DNA of 36,508 bases, taken from contig NZ_VDMP01000009.1 in the NCBI RefSeq assembly GCF_006335005.1, positions 1 through 36,508 on the forward strand. Reading direction: 5' to 3'. Source of the DNA: Nocardioides albidus (GTDB lineage: Bacteria; Actinomycetota; Actinomycetes; Propionibacteriales; Nocardioidaceae). Every line of letters begins with the position of its first letter. Position 1 is the first letter of the stretch. Positions 24,206-31,493 of the stretch are shown here, piece by piece. Position numbers and translations under genes: made by a program. The notes below the pieces were generated by a model, which saw only the letters and a program-made list of their open reading frames with translations, had not been told where the DNA came from and made no database searches.

Positions 24206-25282
24206 TCATCGGTGAGTCGTCCAGCCCCTCGACTCGAGGGCCGCGTGCAGCTCCTCGGCCCGGCCCGCGACGACGTCCAGCTCGACCAGACCGACCGGAC
24301 GGCCGGGGTCGTGGTCGATCCGGACGTCCTCGATGTTGACCCCGCTGTCCCCCGCGTCGGCGAACAGCCGGGCGAGCTCTCCGGGCTGGTCGGGCACCGA
24401 GACCCGGACGGCCGCCATCGGCTGAGGCGCGGCGCCGTGCTTGCCCGGGATCGCGCGCGTGCCGGCCTGGCCGTAGGCGAGCAGGGACTCGAGGCCGACC
24501 CGGTCGCCACCGGTGACCGCCTCGAGCGCGAGGTCGAGCCGGTCGCGGACCTCGGCCAGCAGGGCCGCGACCGCAGCGGCGTTGCCGCCGATGATCTGGC
24601 TGTAGAGCCGCGGGTCGCCGCCGGCGACCCGGGTGACGTCGCGAACGCCGGTTCCGGACAGCGCGAGATGGTCCGCGGAGGCCCCGGCGAGCGTGCCGGC
24701 GACGAGCGAGGCCATCAGGTGGGGCACGTGCGAGGTGCGCGCCACGGCACGGTCGTGCTCGGCGGGGCTGAGGTGCACCGGGACGGCGCCGCAGACCAGG
24801 GCCAGCGCTTCGACGATCCGGGTCGCCGACGAGGTGGCGTCGGGGCCTGGCGTGATCGCCCAGGGGCGTCCGTCGAAGAGCTCGGCGTTGGCGGAGAGCG
24901 GGCCCGAGTGCTCCGTGCCGGCCATCGGGTGGCTGCCGACGTACCTGCTGACCGACCGGTGGGCGGCCACGGCTGCCAGTGGACCGGCCTTCACGCTGCC
25001 GACGTCGGTCACGACGGTGTCCGGACCGGCCGCGTCGAGGACCTGGGCGATGACGGCGCCCAGAGCGTCCGGGGGCACGGCGACCACCACCAGTTGCGGG
25101 TCGTCCTCCGGCGTGCGCGCCCGGCCGGCGCCGAGCCCGCTCGCGGTCCGCACGTGGTCGGGCGAGGTGTCGGTGAGCAGCACCTCGAGCCCGGCCCGTC
25201 GGCAGGCCAGGGCGATCGAGGTGCCGATCAGGCCGACCCCGACGATCTCGACCGGGCCCGCGAGCGCACTCGTCTCAGACAC
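24206..25282 (-). CDS. tyrA: Prephenate dehydrogenase with C-terminal ACT domain
   Basis: 358 residues. Rossmann motif VEIVGVGLIGTSIALACRR, then VVTDVGSVKAGP, the active-site segment GSHPMAGTEHSGP with catalytic His, and the helical dimer domain. The C-terminal ACT domain (about 280-358, VRVSVPDQPGELARLFADAG) is the likely site of tyrosine feedback. It converts prephenate to 4-hydroxyphenylpyruvate in tyrosine synthesis. GTG 25282 has TAGCCT seven bases upstream, so a leaderless transcript for tyrA-cmk-plsC-der may start here. Confidence 0.94.
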   Translation of the reverse strand: MSETSALAGPVEIVGVGLIGTSIALACRRAGLEVLLTDTSPDHVRTASGLGAGRARTPEDDPQLVVVAVPPDALGAVIAQVLDAAGPDTVVTDVGSVKAGPLAAVAAHRSVSRYVGSHPMAGTEHSGPLSANAELFDGRPWAITPGPDATSSATRIVEALALVCGAVPVHLSPAEHDRAVARTSHVPHLMASLVAGTLAGASADHLALSGTGVRDVTRVAGGDPRLYSQIIGGNAAAVAALLAEVRDRLDLALEAVTGGDRVGLESLLAYGQAGTRAIPGKHGAAPQPMAAVRVSVPDQPGELARLFADAGDSGVNIEDVRIDHDPGRPVGLVELDVVAGRAEELHAALESRGWTTHR

Positions 25283-25289
25283 GCACGAC

Positions 25290-25295
25290 AGGCTA
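25290..25295 (-). promoter_or_regulatory. -10 element of tyrA unit (leaderless, 7-base spacing)
   Basis: TAGCCT, then GTCGTGC (7 bases), then GTG at 25282. Confidence 0.45.
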
Positions 25296-25300
25296 GGGGA

Positions 25301-25729
25301 TCAGCCGGCGGCCTCCGCGCCCGGCTGGTAGGACCCGAACGACCAGTGGTTGCCCTCGGGGTCGCGCACGCTCCCCCCGCGGCCGCCGTAGTCCTGCTCG
25401 ACCATCGCCCGCTCGACCGTCCCTCCCGTGGCGACGGCGGCGTCGAAGACAGCGTCGGGGTCGTCGCTCACCAGGTAGAGGGCCGCCGATCCGGGCGGCT
25501 GGAGGGGGCTGTCGGCGCGCACCGCGCCGAACATGATCCCGCCGCCGCCGGGCCAGAGCCACTCCGCGTGGACGACGGTGCCCGTGTCGTCGCGGTAGGT
25601 CGCGTGCTCGACGAAGCCGATGGCGCGCAGCCACGCGGTCATGGCGTCGACGTCGCGGAACTGCATCGCGGCCCAGAGCCGCACGGTCGCTGCCTCAGCT
25701 GCTGTCTCAGTTGCTGTCTCGGTTGTCAT
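25301..25729 (-). CDS. VOC family (glyoxalase-like) protein
   Basis: 142 residues. After a short Thr/Glu/Ala tail come LWAAMQFRDVDAMTAWLRAI, GIMFGAVRADSP, AALYLVSDDPDAVFDAAVAT and VRDPEGNHWSFGSYQ, a single glyoxalase-like unit. The start is ATG 25729. It overlaps the AraC gene by 23 bases, so the two are probably coupled. It is likely regulated by, or a companion ligand-binding protein of, that regulator; no substrate can be named. Confidence 0.83.
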   Translation of the reverse strand: MTTETATETAAEAATVRLWAAMQFRDVDAMTAWLRAIGFVEHATYRDDTGTVVHAEWLWPGGGGIMFGAVRADSPLQPPGSAALYLVSDDPDAVFDAAVATGGTVERAMVEQDYGGRGGSVRDPEGNHWSFGSYQPGAEAAG

Positions 25730-26546
25730 GGTCCCAGCCTGCCCCCGGGGTCTCGTCGCGGTCTTGGACGAACGGGAACTCCTCGCGCAGCCAGGTCGTG
25801 GGAGCGCACCCCGCCAGCGCGCTCCACTCGCGGGCGAGGTGCGCCTGGTCGGCGTACCCGCACGCCGCGGCGACCTCCGCGAGCGGCCGCCGCCCGAGCA
25901 GCCTGCGTGCGGCCTCCAGCCGGGCGATGCGCTGGTAGGCCTTGGGCGTCAGCCCGCACTCCGCGCGCACCAGGCTGCCGAGTCGCCGGCGGCTGTAGCC
26001 GACCTCGGCGGCCGCCTCCTCGACCCGCGCGCCGCGCGTCAACAGCGCCAGCGCGTGCGCGACCTCGGCGCGCGGAGCGGGGTCCCCGGCGCGGGCGGCG
26101 AGCCGAGCGAGGGTCCGGTCGACCAGTGCGACCCGGGCCGGCCAGGACGGCAGGTCGTGGAGTCGCTCGGGCAGCTGGCGCAGCTCGGTGGGCACGCCGG
26201 TCTCGTCGAGGTCGGTCAGGGCGCCGGACAGGTCGGCCGCGGGACGTCCGAGGAGCATCCGCGCCCCGTCGAGGCTCAGCGCGAGCTGGATCCCCCGTTG
26301 GGAGCCGTCGTGATGGATGGCGGCGGGCTCGGTGTGCAGCCCCGAGAGCGACGCCCACGCCGCGTGCAGGCTCCCGGCCGAGCGCGCCCAGGACACCCGG
26401 AGCGGGTCGTCGAGCGGGAGGACGAGGGTGATCGTGGTGGACGGCAGGCCCCGGTGCGTGCCGGGCGCGCCGAAGTCGACGTCATACGGCGTCCGCGCCA
26501 CGACGTGCGGGCGCAGGGCGGGCGGCACCGGTGGAGCCGGGATCAC
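25707..26546 (-). CDS. AraC family transcriptional regulator
   Basis: 279 residues. The N-terminal domain (1-150, TTITLVLPLDDPLRVSW, AIHHDGSQRGIQLALSL) is the DUF6597-like sensor found in actinobacterial AraC proteins. The C-terminal double helix-turn-helix reads VEEAAAEVGYSRRRLGSLVR, then LTPKAYQRIARLEAARRLL and LAEVAAACGYADQAHLAREW. GTG 26546 has TACGGT exactly six bases upstream. It sits between rluB and tyrA with the VOC gene, as an insertion into an otherwise conserved gene order. Confidence 0.88.
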   Translation of the reverse strand: MIPAPPVPPALRPHVVARTPYDVDFGAPGTHRGLPSTTITLVLPLDDPLRVSWARSAGSLHAAWASLSGLHTEPAAIHHDGSQRGIQLALSLDGARMLLGRPAADLSGALTDLDETGVPTELRQLPERLHDLPSWPARVALVDRTLARLAARAGDPAPRAEVAHALALLTRGARVEEAAAEVGYSRRRLGSLVRAECGLTPKAYQRIARLEAARRLLGRRPLAEVAAACGYADQAHLAREWSALAGCAPTTWLREEFPFVQDRDETPGAGWDHDNRDSN

Positions 26547-26552
26547 CCGACC

Positions 26553-26558
26553 ACCGTA
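26553..26558 (-). promoter_or_regulatory. -10 element of AraC-VOC pair (leaderless)
   Basis: TACGGT, then GGTCGG (6 bases), then GTG at 26546. It lies in the 15-base gap after the rluB stop, so the pair can be expressed apart from the scpAB operon. Confidence 0.55.
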
Positions 26559-26561
26559 GGA

Positions 26562-27314
26562 CTACATGCCGACGAGCTCCAGCAGTTGGCCGAGCTCGTC
26601 GTGGGAGAGCTCCCGGATCGCGCCGCTGCGCAGGGTGCCGAGCTCGATCGGGCCGAACCGGGTCCGGCTGAGCTGGCGCACCGGGTGGCCGACCTGGTCG
26701 AGCAGCCGGCGCACGATCCGGTTGCGGCCCTCGTGGATGACCAGCTCGATGATCGACTTGTCCGCCGCCGAGGCGATCACCCGCGCGCGACGCACCCGCA
26801 CCGCGCCGTCGTCGAGCGTCACGCCCGCCAGCAGGTCGGCGACGGTGCCCTTGGCGAGCTTGCCGGCGACCTCGGCGACGTAGGTCTTCTCCACCTCGAA
26901 CGACGGGTGCGCCATCCGGTGCGCGAAGTCGCCGTCGTTGGTCAGCAGCAGCAGGCCCGAGGTGTCGGTGTCGAGCCGGCCGACGTGGAACAGCCGCTCC
27001 GGTCGGTCGGCCACGAGATCGGAGAGGGTACGCCGGCCCTGCGGGTCGGACATCGTGGACACGACCCCGCGCGGCTTGTTGAGCACGAGGTAGACGTGGT
27101 CGGAGATCGGCGGCAGCCGCTTGCCGGAGACCTTGATGACCGCCGTGCGGGGGTCGACCTTGGTGCCGAGCCGGGTGACGACCTCGCCGTCCACCTCGAC
27201 CTCGCCCTCGAGCATGAGCTCCTCGCAGCGCCGGCGCGAGGCGACGCCGGACTGGGCGAGCAGCTTCTGCAGGCGGATCTGGCCGTCGTCGTCGACGGCG
27301 ATGTCACGCGTCAT
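26562..27314 (-). CDS. rluB: 23S rRNA pseudouridine synthase RluB-type
   Basis: 250 residues. The N-terminal S4 RNA-binding domain starts RLQKLLAQSGVASRRRCEEL. The RsuA/RluB catalytic domain has VLNKPRGVVSTMSDP and HVGRLDTDTSGLLLLTNDG, with the nucleophilic Asp in GRLD. It converts a uridine of 23S rRNA (family position 2605) to pseudouridine. The ATG overlaps the scpB end by 11 bases. The position after scpAB matches Rv1711 in M. tuberculosis. Confidence 0.94.
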   Translation of the reverse strand: MTRDIAVDDDGQIRLQKLLAQSGVASRRRCEELMLEGEVEVDGEVVTRLGTKVDPRTAVIKVSGKRLPPISDHVYLVLNKPRGVVSTMSDPQGRRTLSDLVADRPERLFHVGRLDTDTSGLLLLTNDGDFAHRMAHPSFEVEKTYVAEVAGKLAKGTVADLLAGVTLDDGAVRVRRARVIASAADKSIIELVIHEGRNRIVRRLLDQVGHPVRQLSRTRFGPIELGTLRSGAIRELSHDELGQLLELVGM

Positions 27315-27945
27315 CGGACGCCTCCTCGTCGGTCGCCACAGCGGAGGCGGGAGCGGCCTCCTCGGCGGCGGCGAGCTCGTCCTCCATCTCCGCGAGCTCG
27401 GGCAGGTGGGGGGCGAGATCGGGCAGCTCGTCGAGGGAGACGATGCCGATCCGCTCGAGGAAGTAGGAGGTGGTGCGGTAGAGGGTCGCGCCGTGCTCGC
27501 CGTCGCGGCCGGCCTCCTCGACCAGGCCGCGACTGATCAGCGTCCGCATGACGCCGTCGACGTTGACGCCGCGCACCGCGGACACCCGGGCCCGCGAGAC
27601 GGGCTGCTGGTAGGCGACGACGGCGAGGGTCTCGAGGGCGGCCTGGGTGAGCCGGGCCTGCTGGCCCTCGAGGACGAACGCCTCCACGACGGGGGCGAAC
27701 TCGTCGCGGGTGTAGTAGCGCCAGCCGCCGGCGACGTTGCGCAGCTCGAAGCCGCGGCCCTGCTCGTCGTACTCCGCTGCCAGCGCGCCGAGCGCCTCGG
27801 CGACCTGCTGCTCGGGATAGCCGACCGCGGTCGCGAGCGCCACGGCGTCGAGCGGCTGGTCGGCGACCATCAGCACCGCCTCCAGCGCGGGTCGCAGCGC
27901 CGTGACGGGGACGGGCAGCGCCTCGTCGGTGATCGGCTCACTCAT
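27304..27945 (-). CDS. scpB: Segregation and condensation protein B
   Basis: 213 residues. Two winged-helix domains: ALRPALEAVLMVADQPLDAV, then RLTQAALETLAVVAYQQPVS, RARVSAVRGVNVDGVMRTL and GLVEEAGRDGEHGATLYRTT. The acidic C-terminal tail is usual in actinobacteria. ScpB dimers bind ScpA and the SMC heads in the condensin complex. Start ATG 27945, overlapping scpA by 8 bases. Confidence 0.95.
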   Translation of the reverse strand: MSEPITDEALPVPVTALRPALEAVLMVADQPLDAVALATAVGYPEQQVAEALGALAAEYDEQGRGFELRNVAGGWRYYTRDEFAPVVEAFVLEGQQARLTQAALETLAVVAYQQPVSRARVSAVRGVNVDGVMRTLISRGLVEEAGRDGEHGATLYRTTSYFLERIGIVSLDELPDLAPHLPELAEMEDELAAAEEAAPASAVATDEEASDDA

Positions 27946-28774
27946 CTGTTCCTGCTTCCTCCGGGACCGGTGCCCCGTCGAACTCGTCGGTGATCAGGTC
28001 CTCGACGTCGACCGCCTCGTCGCCCGTCCAGCGCACTGTGAGCTCGCCGAGCGGGGTGACCTGCTCGAAGGCGACGGCGCCCTCCCGGAACAGCTCGAGC
28101 AGGGAGAGGAAGCGGGCGACGGTGGTCAGCGTGTCGGGCGAGTCGCCGCACAGCGCGCGGAAGGTGAGCGTGCCGCTGCGGCGCAGGCGGTCGGCCACGA
28201 TCCCGGCCTGCTCGCGCACGCTGACCGTCGGGGCGTGGATGTGCTGCAGGCTCAGCTGCAGCTCCGGCCTGGGGGTCATCGCCTTCGCCGCGAGCGCGGC
28301 GAACTGCTCGAGGCCGATCCCGATCAGCACCTCCGGCAGCAGGCCGGCGAAGCGCTCCTCGAGCCCGACCGCGCGGGGGAAGCGCCGGGCCTCGTCCTGC
28401 AGCCGCCGGTCGAGGACGGCCGCGACCTGCTTGTAGGCGCGGTACTGCATCAGCCGCGCGAACAGCAGGTCCCGGGCCTCCAGGAGGGCGAGGTCCTCCT
28501 CGTCCTCGACGTCGCCGGCCGGGAGCAGCCGGGCGGCCTTGAGGTCGAGGAGGGTGGCGGCGACGAGCAGGAACGAGGTGGTCTCCTCGAGGCCCGCATC
28601 GGCGGTCCCGTCGGCGAGGTCGGGCAGCAACTTGATGTGGGCGATGAACTCGTCGGTGACCTTCGACAGCGCGACCTCGGTGATGTCGAGCTTGTGCTTG
28701 GAGATCAGGCTCAGCAGCAGGTCGAAGGGGCCCTCGAAGTTCGTCAGGCGGACGGCGAAGCCGGCCTCACTCAC
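27938..28774 (-). CDS. scpA: Segregation and condensation protein A (kleisin)
   Basis: 278 residues. The N-terminal helical domain that contacts the SMC neck begins FAVRLTNFEGPFDLLLSLIS, then HKLDITEVALSKVTDEFIAH and TSFLLVAATLLDLKAARLLP. A middle linker and the C-terminal winged helix (TVARFLSLLELFREGAVAFE) follow. The kleisin bridges the two SMC heads. GTG 28774 overlaps the stop of the preceding RHH gene by 8 bases. Confidence 0.95.
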   Translation of the reverse strand: MSEAGFAVRLTNFEGPFDLLLSLISKHKLDITEVALSKVTDEFIAHIKLLPDLADGTADAGLEETTSFLLVAATLLDLKAARLLPAGDVEDEEDLALLEARDLLFARLMQYRAYKQVAAVLDRRLQDEARRFPRAVGLEERFAGLLPEVLIGIGLEQFAALAAKAMTPRPELQLSLQHIHAPTVSVREQAGIVADRLRRSGTLTFRALCGDSPDTLTTVARFLSLLELFREGAVAFEQVTPLGELTVRWTGDEAVDVEDLITDEFDGAPVPEEAGTDE

Positions 28775-29084
28775 GCAGTCGCCTCACCAAGGCAGAGCCC
28801 TCGCCCTCCGTCTCCAGCTCGGCGAGGACCAGGTGCAGCGCCTCGCGCACGAGCCGGCCCCGGTCGACCGCGAGCCCGTGCTCGCCGCGCAGGGTCAGCC
28901 GGGCGCGCTCGAGCTCCATCAGCTCGGTCGAGGTGACGTAGACGGTGATCTTCTCGTCGTGCCGGACCCGGCCGCTCGGGCCCTTCTGGGGCTTCTCCGG
29001 CACGTCGGCGGGCGGGTCCGGGACCGCGCGCACCGCCGGCCCGGCCTCCGAGGTCGGCCGGAACAGGTCGTCCGCGGCCGGCAT
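28767..29084 (-). CDS. Small ribbon-helix-helix-like protein between parA and scpA
   Basis: 105 residues. The N-terminal 45 residues are low-complexity, Pro/Ala-rich. The C-terminal half reads DEKITVYVTSTELMELERAR, then LAVDRGRLVREALHLVLAEL: a beta strand followed by two helices, the pattern of ribbon-helix-helix DNA-binding proteins. I used ATG 29084. GTG 29090, which overlaps the ParA stop as GTGA, is equally possible. Gene order suggests a partner or DNA-binding cofactor for ParA or condensin. No experimental role is known to me. Confidence 0.75.
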   Translation of the reverse strand: MPAADDLFRPTSEAGPAVRAVPDPPADVPEKPQKGPSGRVRHDEKITVYVTSTELMELERARLTLRGEHGLAVDRGRLVREALHLVLAELETEGEGSALVRRLRE

Positions 29085-29086
29085 GC

Positions 29087-30130
29087 TCACACGTCGAGAC
29101 ACCGCAGCGCCACCTCCTTCGCGAGCTGGCGGTAGGCCTCCGCCCCGCTCGATCCGGAGGCGTAGGAGGTGATCGGCTCGCCGGCGACGGTGGAGTCGGA
29201 GAACTTCACGGTACGGCGGATCACGGTGTGGAAGACCTTGTCGCCCCACGCCTGCACCAGCCGCTCGAGCACCTCGCGTCCGTGCAGCGTGCGGCCGTCG
29301 TACATGGTGCCGAGGACGCCGTCGACCTCCAGGCCGGGGTTGAGGCGCTGCTTGACCTTGTCGATGGTCGCCTTGAGCAGCGCGACGCCACGCAGCGCGA
29401 AGTACTCGCACTCCAGCGGCACGATCACGCCGTCGGAGGCGGTGAGCGCGTTGACGGTCAGCAGGCCCAGCGAGGGCTGGCAGTCGATGAGGATGACGTC
29501 GTACTCGGCGATCGCCGGGGCGAGGACGCGCTGCAGGGTCTGCTCGCGGGCGACCTCGTGGACCAGCTGCACCTCGGCGGCGGAGAGGTCGATGTTGGAG
29601 GGCAGCAGGTCCATGCCGGGCACGCCGGAGGGCACGACGACCTCGTCGAGGGTGGCCTCGGGGTCCATGAGCAGGTTGTAGACCGTGCTCTCCATCTCGT
29701 GGGGGTTGAGCCCCAGCCCGACCGACAGCGAGCCCTGCGGGTCGAAGTCGACGAGCAGGACCTTGCGGCCGTACTCGGCCAGCGCGGCACCGAGGTTGAT
29801 GGTCGTCGTGGTCTTGCCGACGCCACCCTTCTGGTTGCACATCGAGATCACGCGGGCCCGGCCGTGGGCGGTGACCGGCTTCGGGTCGGGCAGCACCGGC
29901 ATCGGCCGCCCGGTCGGGCCGAGCTCGCCGCTCACGGTCTGCACGGCCGCGCGCTCGGCGGGCGCCTGCTCCGGGACGGGGAACTGCAGGGTCATCGCGT
30001 CGCCTGACGGCTCGGTCACGGTCGCGTCCTCCGTCCCGTCGCTGCCGAGCGGTACGTCACTGCCGGGCGCCGGGATCGGCATCCTCGGCGGCATGTCGGG
30101 TGCACTGGATCCTCCGTAGAAGCCTGCCAT
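29087..30130 (-). CDS. parA: ParA family ATPase
   Basis: 347 residues from ATG 30130, preceded by AGAGG with 8-base spacing; ATG 30154 is the alternative. A disordered N-terminal extension of about 95 residues is followed by the deviant Walker A CNQKGGVGKTTTTINLGAAL, switch I DFDPQGSLSVGLG, Walker B VILIDCQPSLGLL and VPLECEYFALRG. This is the Rv1708-type ParA encoded next to scpA, distinct from the oriC-linked ParA of chromosome partition. It probably works with ScpAB or the RHH protein in chromosome organisation. Confidence 0.93.
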   Translation of the reverse strand: MAGFYGGSSAPDMPPRMPIPAPGSDVPLGSDGTEDATVTEPSGDAMTLQFPVPEQAPAERAAVQTVSGELGPTGRPMPVLPDPKPVTAHGRARVISMCNQKGGVGKTTTTINLGAALAEYGRKVLLVDFDPQGSLSVGLGLNPHEMESTVYNLLMDPEATLDEVVVPSGVPGMDLLPSNIDLSAAEVQLVHEVAREQTLQRVLAPAIAEYDVILIDCQPSLGLLTVNALTASDGVIVPLECEYFALRGVALLKATIDKVKQRLNPGLEVDGVLGTMYDGRTLHGREVLERLVQAWGDKVFHTVIRRTVKFSDSTVAGEPITSYASGSSGAEAYRQLAKEVALRCLDV

Positions 30131-30169
30131 CGCCCTCACCTCTGTCTCGACCATTGCTGGCACGGGTTG

Positions 30170-30191
30170 CGGGCTCCTTCCCCAGAGCCCG
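30170..30191. repeat. Inverted repeat in the parA leader
   Basis: CGGGCTC and GAGCCCG flank 8 bases, 40 bases before the ParA start. It could form an RNA hairpin in the leader or be an operator. Confidence 0.35.
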
Positions 30192-30222
30192 GGACTCCTC
30201 CATCCAACAATGTCGACACGGA

Positions 30223-30270
30223 GACATTCGGGAGGCGCGCCGCACACATCCCGCGTGCCACCCGAATGTC
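30223..30270 (-). terminator. Long hairpin after the DUF6766-type operon
   Basis: Arms 30223-30240 and 30253-30270 pair over 18 positions with one A-A mismatch and one G-U. The outer ten bases (GACATTCGGG/CCCGAATGTC) are perfect. It begins 7 bases past the stop at 30277 and separates this operon from parA. No T-tract follows. Confidence 0.65.
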
Positions 30271-30276
30271 GGAGGG

Positions 30277-30951
30277 TCAACCCTCCACGCCGGTGCTGCT
30301 GTGCGGCTCGCCGACCGGCTTGCTCTCCGCCGAGCCCCGCTCCCGCAGGAAGATCGCCAGGACCGCGAAGGCCCCGACCGCGAGGAACTCCGACTGCCAG
30401 TTCTGCAGGGTCCGCTCCCAGAAGTCGGCGGAGGACGCGTAGTCCCCCCATCCCTGCGGGTCCCGGAGCTGCTCGAGGCGGTGCTCGTTCTCGGAGGCCC
30501 AGCCGGCGACCGACTGGGCGAGCCACGACAGCAGGAAGACGACCCCCACCGCCAGGGCGAGCGAGTGGGAGTAGAGGCGGGTCCGCCATCCGCCCAGCGC
30601 CGCCCACCGCGGCGGGTCCGGTCCGGCGTACGCCCCCACCTTCTGCTCCTCGTCGGTCTCCAGGCCCGGCTTGTCGAGCTCCTTGGACTCCGGAGAGCCC
30701 TGCTGCAGGAACCAGACGGTGGCGAGCACGTAGAGGAGGAACTGGAGGAACTCGCTCTGCCAGTTCTCCGCGACCGCGACGGCGAAGTCGGTGGAGGTGA
30801 CATAGGCGCCGTACCCGATGGTGCCGAGCTGCTCGCCGACGTGCTCGTCGTTGAACGACTGCCAGCCCGCCACCGACTGGGCGGCGAGGGTGCCCACGAA
30901 GAGCACGCCGAAGAAGAGTCCCAACGAGTTGTTGCGCACGAACGACCTCAC
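30277..30951 (-). CDS. Internally duplicated membrane protein (DUF6766-like)
   Basis: 224 residues made of two copies of a unit of about 85 residues. Unit 1 has GTLAAQSVAGWQSFNDEH, then VTSTDFAVAVAENWQSEFLQ and a second helix. Unit 2 has SWLAQSVAGWASENEHRLEQ, then ASSADFWERTLQNWQSEFLA. Each unit is helix, loop with AQSVAGW and NWQSEFL, helix, giving four membrane segments with a soluble linker between. I recognise the family as DUF6766; its function is unknown to me. GTG 30951 overlaps the small ORF upstream by 4 bases (GTGA). It is the last gene of a three-gene operon. Confidence 0.85.
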   Translation of the reverse strand: MRSFVRNNSLGLFFGVLFVGTLAAQSVAGWQSFNDEHVGEQLGTIGYGAYVTSTDFAVAVAENWQSEFLQFLLYVLATVWFLQQGSPESKELDKPGLETDEEQKVGAYAGPDPPRWAALGGWRTRLYSHSLALAVGVVFLLSWLAQSVAGWASENEHRLEQLRDPQGWGDYASSADFWERTLQNWQSEFLAVGAFAVLAIFLRERGSAESKPVGEPHSSTGVEG

Positions 30952-31031
30952 AGGTGCCTCACTCCCGCGACGAGCATCAGCGCGAGCCCGACGGCGATCA
31001 CGAGCACGTAGGCGACGAACATGACCTTCAT
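30948..31031 (-). CDS. 27-residue single-helix membrane peptide
   Basis: The product is Met-Lys-Val-Met, one hydrophobic helix (FVAYVLVIAVGLALMLVAGV) and the end RHL. Three signals support it: GGGAGG at 31037-31042 six bases before ATG 31031, a 1-base gap after the lipoprotein stop, and a GTGA overlap with the next gene. Without it, the DUF6766-type gene would have no ribosome site. It is probably a small subunit or stabiliser of that membrane protein. Confidence 0.7.
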   Translation of the reverse strand: MKVMFVAYVLVIAVGLALMLVAGVRHL

Positions 31032-31032
31032 C

Positions 31033-31461
31033 TCAGCCTCCCTCGACAGCACACTCGTACGGCGCGTCGCCGGCCGCCTGGCAGCCCGCGGCGGTGACCC
31101 GCCAGCCGCGGTCGAAGCGTCCCAGGAAGAGGGTGTCGCTGCCGGTGCGCACCTGGGCCGCGGTGCCGTAGACCTCGGCCTCGGCCTCGGCCTCGGCCTT
31201 GTCGCCCGCGGGCGGCAGGTCCTCCTCCAGAAGGGCATCGGCGCACGGCTCCTGGGCGTCGCGCTCCAACGCGTCACGCGTGGCCGGGGCGAGCAGGCGA
31301 CACGCCTGGTCGCCGTCCCCGGCCTCCACCGCGGCCTCGAAGCGCTGGGCGACGTCCGCGACGGCACGGTCGCGGTCCTGGTCCCCGGCACACCCGCTCA
31401 GCCCCGCCAGGACGAGCAGGAGGGCGGGCGCCACTGCTGGTCGGATGGATGAGAGCGTCAT
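31033..31461 (-). CDS. Lipoprotein of unknown function
   Basis: 142 residues. The signal peptide APALLLVLAGLSGCAGDQDR has the lipobox LSGC with Cys near residue 24. The mature part has RAVADVAQRFEAAVEAGDGD and QACRLLAPATRDALERDAQE, a layout common in actinobacterial lipoproteins, then an Ala-Glu repeat (KAEAEAEAEVYG) encoded by tandem GGCCTC units. Cysteines at three further sites may form disulfides. It is first in the operon with the 27-residue peptide and the duplicated membrane protein. A near-match -10 (TACTGA) lies six bases before the ATG. Confidence 0.8.
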   Translation of the reverse strand: MTLSSIRPAVAPALLLVLAGLSGCAGDQDRDRAVADVAQRFEAAVEAGDGDQACRLLAPATRDALERDAQEPCADALLEEDLPPAGDKAEAEAEAEVYGTAAQVRTGSDTLFLGRFDRGWRVTAAGCQAAGDAPYECAVEGG

Positions 31462-31493
31462 GCGCGCTCAGTACCCCGCCGACGCGCCGTCGA

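Noticed and set aside
28767..30280. parS sites near parA
   Set aside because: No TGTTTCACGTGAAAC-like sequence is visible, so this ParA is not called as the oriC-linked partition system.
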